Shown one piece after another: positions 32,681-35,547 of a stretch of 35,547 nt of DNA; positions within the stretch are counted from its first letter, which is position 1, and every line of letters begins with the position of its first letter. The DNA lies in contig JABSRG010000042.1 of NCBI GenBank assembly GCA_013215165.1, positions 1-35,547 of the forward strand. The letters are read 5' to 3'. The notes under the pieces were generated by a model that saw only the letters and a list, made by a program, of their open reading frames with translations, ran no database searches and had not been told where the DNA came from. The translations under genes and the position numbers were made by a program. The stretch comes from Opitutales bacterium (GTDB taxonomy: Bacteria; Verrucomicrobiota; Verrucomicrobiia; Opitutales; JABSRG01).

Positions 32681-33407
32681 GCCTTGGGGCCTGTAGCGTA
32701 AGAACAGGCTGCCTTTGAATTGGGGCATAGCAATGCAACCCCCCTTTCGGTGGCGGCGAAGCGGTGTGATTTCGACTGACGTCAAAAACAGCCTCTCTTT
32801 GCGAAGTATATGATGACAGTGATCCTCGCTGTGGCTTGATCTTACCTCTGGTATTCGGCCCCCTCGGCGAGGCGGCCCCACCCGATGTCGTTTCAGGTAG
32901 GGCGTTTTCGCCGAAAGCGCCGGGCCGTCAACTACCAGACTCTCTAAGGAAAACATGCAGCCGAAAAGATGTATCTTACCGATAGAAGTTCTCACGAACA
33001 CAGGCTGCTGACATCGATCGAAATCACACCCGCAGCGAAGCGCCGCCCTCCATCGCCCTCAATGATTGGAGGGGCACGCTTTGACGTGACCCATAACCTC
33101 GGCAAGGTCAGACAATCCAAGCCACCGAATTGGTGCAAAATGCTTCCGGTAGCAAAGGTTTCACGCAAGGGAGCAATACGGATACTGGGCTTTGCGATGA
33201 GGTATGATGCGACGCGCAGCGCTGCTCAGAAGAAAACCCTCGCCTCCGCTCACCATCGTTCTAGCCTTTTCCAATATCACGCACATGAAATTACACAATC
33301 CATTGATAAATAGATGTTTGTATATTAATATATGGACGTGGTGCTTGCCCGAGAAACGGTGATATGACGACGATTCGTTGATATAATATTAACTGTTGGC
33401 AGAAGAA
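32681..33407. other. Long non-coding gap with an imperfect inverted repeat
   Basis: About 727 bases without a convincing gene. Two segments, about 32750-32795 and 32999-33050, are imperfect inverted copies sharing GGTGTGATTTCGA (13 of 13) and GTCA…CAGCCT, separated by about 205 bases; the second ends in a family B-type GAAGCGCCGCCCTC. The interior contains smaller GC-rich hairpins (near 32860-32880 and 32902-32925). The last 100 bases are AT-rich and lead into the next gene. Confidence 0.5.
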
Positions 33408-34012
33408 ATGAAAGCTAGGTTGATCAGCACAATCATCAGCGTTTTGGCCATCGGACATCTCGTAGCTTCCAGTAGCTACGAGGAAATGATGAAAGAACAC
33501 CAAGATGGATTCAAAAGACTTCCTCAGTTCACTAAAGCTGCCAAACAGTTTGAGCATCTTGAGCTTATCGAAGGGTTACCCCATCCGAGCTGGGAGCGCG
33601 AGAAATTAAAGGAAGAGATCAAAGAGAAAGAAACCTTCAAGCTACATGGTTTCAGTTTTTACGAACGCCCCCTAAAAATCACTCCAGATGACGAAAAGAA
33701 GCTGAGAGACATAATCTCAAACAAAAAACATACCAAGTCTTCGGAGGATTGAAGCTCTGCGGGGGATTCCACCCCGACTATTGTGTGAAAGTCCAAAGTA
33801 AGGGAGAAACCATATACTATTTTGTATGCTTTGGATGTCATGAGATGAAAGCCTACGCAGGTAAGATAGAACTTTATGCAGATTTGACCGACGAAGGATA
33901 TGACGCATTACGAGAACTCCTCACACCATATGTAGACCAAAGACCAGCACTAGAGCTTCCTCCCCCTCCACCACCACCTGAAGAATTCAACAATGCCAAC
34001 CAGACGGAGTGA
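33408..34012 (+). pseudogene. Exported protein of unknown function, frameshifted at an A run
   Basis: Two frames make one protein: 33408-33752 (signal peptide MKARLISTIISVLAIGHLVA, then a Lys/Glu-rich part to SNKKH) and a frame that takes over in the AAAAAA run at 33723-33728. In that frame the sequence reads TYQVFGGLKLCGGFHPDYCV, then YYFVCFGCHEMKAYAGKIEL, YADLTDEGYDALRELL and a proline-rich end (ELPPPPPPPEE). Adding one A joins them. The CGGFHPDYC and CFGCHEMK motifs recur, as I recall, in small secreted proteins of related bacteria; their role is unknown. Confidence 0.75.
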
Positions 34013-34058
34013 TCAACGTCGCTAGCGCGCCGTCGATCATCCTTCGCGTTAGGAGACT
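34011..34058 (+). repeat. Imperfect palindrome between cassette-like genes, weak attC resemblance
   Basis: Begins with GATCAACGTCGCTAGCGCG overlapping the preceding stop and ends with CGCGTTAGGAG. CTAGCGCG pairs with CGCGTTAG (one G-T pair). ATCAAC…GTTAGG approaches the RYYYAAC…GTTRRRY layout of integron attC sites but with mismatches. Confidence 0.3.
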
Positions 34059-34065
34059 TAAATAT

Positions 34066-34383
34066 ATGAAAAAATTTATAATCTTAATTTTCTTTAGTTG
34101 CTCAGTCTTTGGTATTCCTGATCCAATTCCAAAGCCTCATTGTTCCATAAGTGAAGCCCTTAAAGCAACAATCGAAAATTTTCATAAAAGTAAAGTAAGA
34201 GAAGATAAAACTAAAAATACTTTTCCTAGAGAAGTAAAATATATAGAAATGAAACTGAACAAAAATGCTCCAAAACAATGGGGCTGGAAAATTTTGCTGA
34301 TCACTGATTTTGACACATCACAGTCTCAAACTTACTTTGTCGCAAAAGACATGAAAATCACACTTATAGACATAACCGACTAA
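34066..34383 (+). CDS. Small exported protein of unknown function
   Basis: 105 residues from ATG 34066, preceded by AGGAG at 34051-34055. Signal peptide MKKFIILIFFSCSVFG. The mature part is basic, with PHCSISEALKATIENFHKSK and WGWKILLITDFDTSQSQTYF, a helix followed by strands as in small NTF2- or cystatin-like folds; no family is recognised. AT-rich codon use sets it apart from the core genes. It is framed on both sides by imperfect palindromes. Confidence 0.65.
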   Translation: MKKFIILIFFSCSVFGIPDPIPKPHCSISEALKATIENFHKSKVREDKTKNTFPREVKYIEMKLNKNAPKQWGWKILLITDFDTSQSQTYFVAKDMKITLIDITD

Positions 34384-34394
34384 ACTCCTAACCA

Positions 34395-34455
34395 ACGGAT
34401 CAACCTAATAGCGTCCATTCGCTTCACTCCTTCCAGCTATAGGTTATCCTGAACG
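34395..34455 (+). repeat. Imperfect palindrome with unpaired bases, attC-like architecture
   Basis: GGATCAACCTAATAGC (about 34397-34412) pairs with GCTATAGGTTATCC (about 34434-34447), leaving two extra bases unpaired on one arm. Extrahelical bases in a bulged stem are a feature of integron attC sites, but the outer heptamers do not match the GTTRRRY consensus well. Confidence 0.35.
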
Positions 34456-34468
34456 TTCTGTAGAAAAA

Positions 34469-34804
34469 ATGAATCTCTTCAAAACAGACATCCAAAAGAC
34501 CACACAGCTTATCGAAAAGGCTATCGAAAAACGGGTATCAAAAGAAATAGAAGAGAAGCATTGGGTCACACATTACGGAGCAAACGATATACACCCCAAG
34601 CACCTTGTTTATTGGATTTGCGTGCAGAGCGATGAGCAGAAGGAGCGACTTGAGCGCGAATCAGCTCTAAACAAAGAACTAAGAGAATTGCTTACCAAAT
34701 ATAACTATCCAATATCTGGAAGAAATGAGGTTTCTATCGGCTTTGAATCCCAAGAGACTGTTGATAGAGAATCATCTGGAAACTGGTGGCACCATTGGAA
34801 ATAA
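34469..34804 (+). CDS. Small cytoplasmic protein of unknown function, immunity-protein-like
   Basis: 111 residues, no signal or membrane segment. N-terminal helix (FKTDIQKTTQLIEKAIEKRV), then DIHPKHLVYWICVQSDEQKE, KELRELLTKYNYP and a C-terminal FESQETVDRESSGNWWHHWK. The layout of a strand with LVYW, a helix and a final ESxGNWW block recalls small stand-alone or immunity-type proteins common in cassette arrays. This is a pattern impression, not an assignment. It lies 85 bases after the previous small gene, with a palindrome between, and just before an IS110 fragment. Confidence 0.6.
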   Translation: MNLFKTDIQKTTQLIEKAIEKRVSKEIEEKHWVTHYGANDIHPKHLVYWICVQSDEQKERLERESALNKELRELLTKYNYPISGRNEVSIGFESQETVDRESSGNWWHHWK

Positions 34805-34861
34805 CAAAGGGCAGAACCAGAATGAATGAGAAGGCGGCACAGAATCTGATCCCTTCTCGTC

Positions 34862-35081
34862 ATGGAAAACGCTAACAAAGACACCTACACCCTCGGCCTC
34901 GATCTTGGAAACGCTACGCATGCCCTATGCGTTTTGAATTTCGCCGGAGATATCGTCAGAGAACACAATAGCCAACAATAAAGAAGCTCTCTCCTGCCTA
35001 TCAACGCACTATCCCAGTTCCACCATAGTCTTGGAAGCGGGGGCACACGAGGCACTCCGGCGCCGGCGAAGCGCCGCCCTC
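34862..35081 (+). pseudogene. IS110-family transposase, N-terminal fragment, frameshifted and interrupted
   Basis: ATG 34862 opens with YTLGLDLGNATHALCVLNFA and GDIVRE, the start of the IS110 DEDD transposase with its first catalytic Asp (GLDLGN). The frame stops at 34979-34981. Homology continues one base out of phase (TIANNKEALSCLSTHYPSST, IVLEAGAH) to about 35050, where IS110 proteins normally read EAGTHSPW. After that the sequence is a GC-rich hairpin and then a group II intron, so at most about 65 residues of a roughly 340-residue protein remain. Confidence 0.8.
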
Positions 35082-35093
35082 GTGTGCCCGGCA
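35041..35093. repeat. Hairpin spanning the IS110 / group II intron junction, containing a family B core
   Basis: GGGCACACGAGG (35041-35052) is the exact reverse complement of CCTCGTGTGCCC, whose last bases are the first bases of the proposed intron. The loop contains CGCCGGCGAAGCGCCGCC, a family B palindrome variant. Confidence 0.65.
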
Positions 35094-35547
35094 TGGGCAT
35101 GAACTAATCATATGAAACGAAATGATCGGAAACACAGACAGTAACCGTAGTGAAAGGCAAGGTGGACGCCGTGAGGCCAAGCTGAAAGAAGCCTGTAGCA
35201 AAGACACGACCGTAGGAACACGAACGGATAGTGAGGCAGGGTGCGAGCGATGAGCGTGCGAGGAAACGCAAAATCCAACCGTCTGCGAAAGGCGCACCAT
35301 GTAGAATCCGGCGGCACGGGTCGAAAGTTCATGCACCTTACCCGGGGAGATCTGTGCTGTGGCTTACGCCACAGCGCAGAAGTCAGCAGAGGTCGTAGTA
35401 GTGATGATGCCCTTGGAAACTTGGGCGGAGCGAAGGACCGAAGAAACAGCAACGCAACATCGACACATCGTCTATCTGTATGGGCGTGTAGACAAACGAA
35501 ACCTGTAACCAGTCAAGTGGCCCTGCAATATCGGCAAGTTCCACTCA
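35082..35547 (+). mobile_element. Group II intron, 5' part (runs off the window)
   Basis: GTGTGCCCGGCATGGGCATG at 35082 matches the 5' end of bacterial group II introns (GUGYG followed by the CCCGGCAUGGG stem). The following 270 bases are compact and rich in GAAA tetraloops, as in domain I, and lead to TTACCCGGGGAGATCTG … GAAGTCAGCAGAGGTCGTAG at about 35338-35400, a landmark usually found shortly before the intron-encoded reverse transcriptase. No complete RT frame is visible before the window ends; an open frame begins after the TAG near 35489. Class not determined. Confidence 0.8.

Noticed and set aside
35001-35452. Minus-strand frames across the group II intron
   Set aside because: They are the complement of structured intron RNA and have Arg/Ser/Pro-rich composition typical of such shadows.

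Overview
The window reads as a piece of a bacterial chromosome of moderate GC content. The housekeeping genes (obgE, gltX, recJ, dnaA, glnB, miaB, moaC), the small surface and lipoprotein genes and the scattered short palindromes fit a member of the Verrucomicrobiota, probably Opitutae. That placement is inferred from the general look of the proteins and was not tested by phylogeny.

Layout. (1) 1-8100 is an accessory region. It holds two groups of unrecognised AT-rich genes, each ending in a protein with an N-terminal signal and a C-terminal membrane anchor (3-1998 and 4128-6264). A decayed IS66 element (2181-4127) lies between them and has cut off the 5' part of the second group. A repeat of about 180 bp follows each group (1999-2180 and 6370-6740), and a third diverged copy lies at 7577-7790. 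Between and beyond the repeats are a hicB-hicA toxin-antitoxin pair, a vapBC-like pair whose toxin is only a stub, and two minus-strand gene ends. (2) 8100-12450 has an MscS channel, a frameshifted flavin-binding protein, a TonB-C-like protein, a stand-alone type III polyketide synthase and a DUF4143 AAA ATPase with spaced repeats in its promoter. (3) 12600-25900 is a mostly conserved core: obgE and a partner, LysE-type exporter, M14 peptidase, gltX-recJ, dnaA with a possible origin region, two hsp20 genes, slyX, glnB, and a lipoprotein nucleosidase coupled to a TroA-like protein. (4) 26000-31200 has a first FitAB/VapBC-type pair, miaB with a membrane protein, moaC, and a second VapBC-type pair. 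(5) 31250-35547 is accessory again: a cupredoxin-like gene whose end is made of a repeat palindrome, an NMT1-like lipoprotein, a frameshifted secreted protein, two small cassette-like genes separated by imperfect palindromes, an IS110 transposase fragment, and the 5' part of a group II intron running off the window.

How it fits together. The core genes serve translation, replication and repair, nitrogen signalling and cofactor synthesis in the ordinary way. The accessory parts are shaped by mobile and repeated DNA: IS66, IS110, a group II intron, two families of short palindromes (family A: hairpin TCGC-GAGA-GCGA, sometimes in inverted pairs like REPINs; family B: GGCGGCG-CTTCG-TCGCCGCC), and at least four toxin-antitoxin loci. 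Three genes carry apparent single-base frameshifts at short homopolymers, so either gene decay or consensus errors affect the window.
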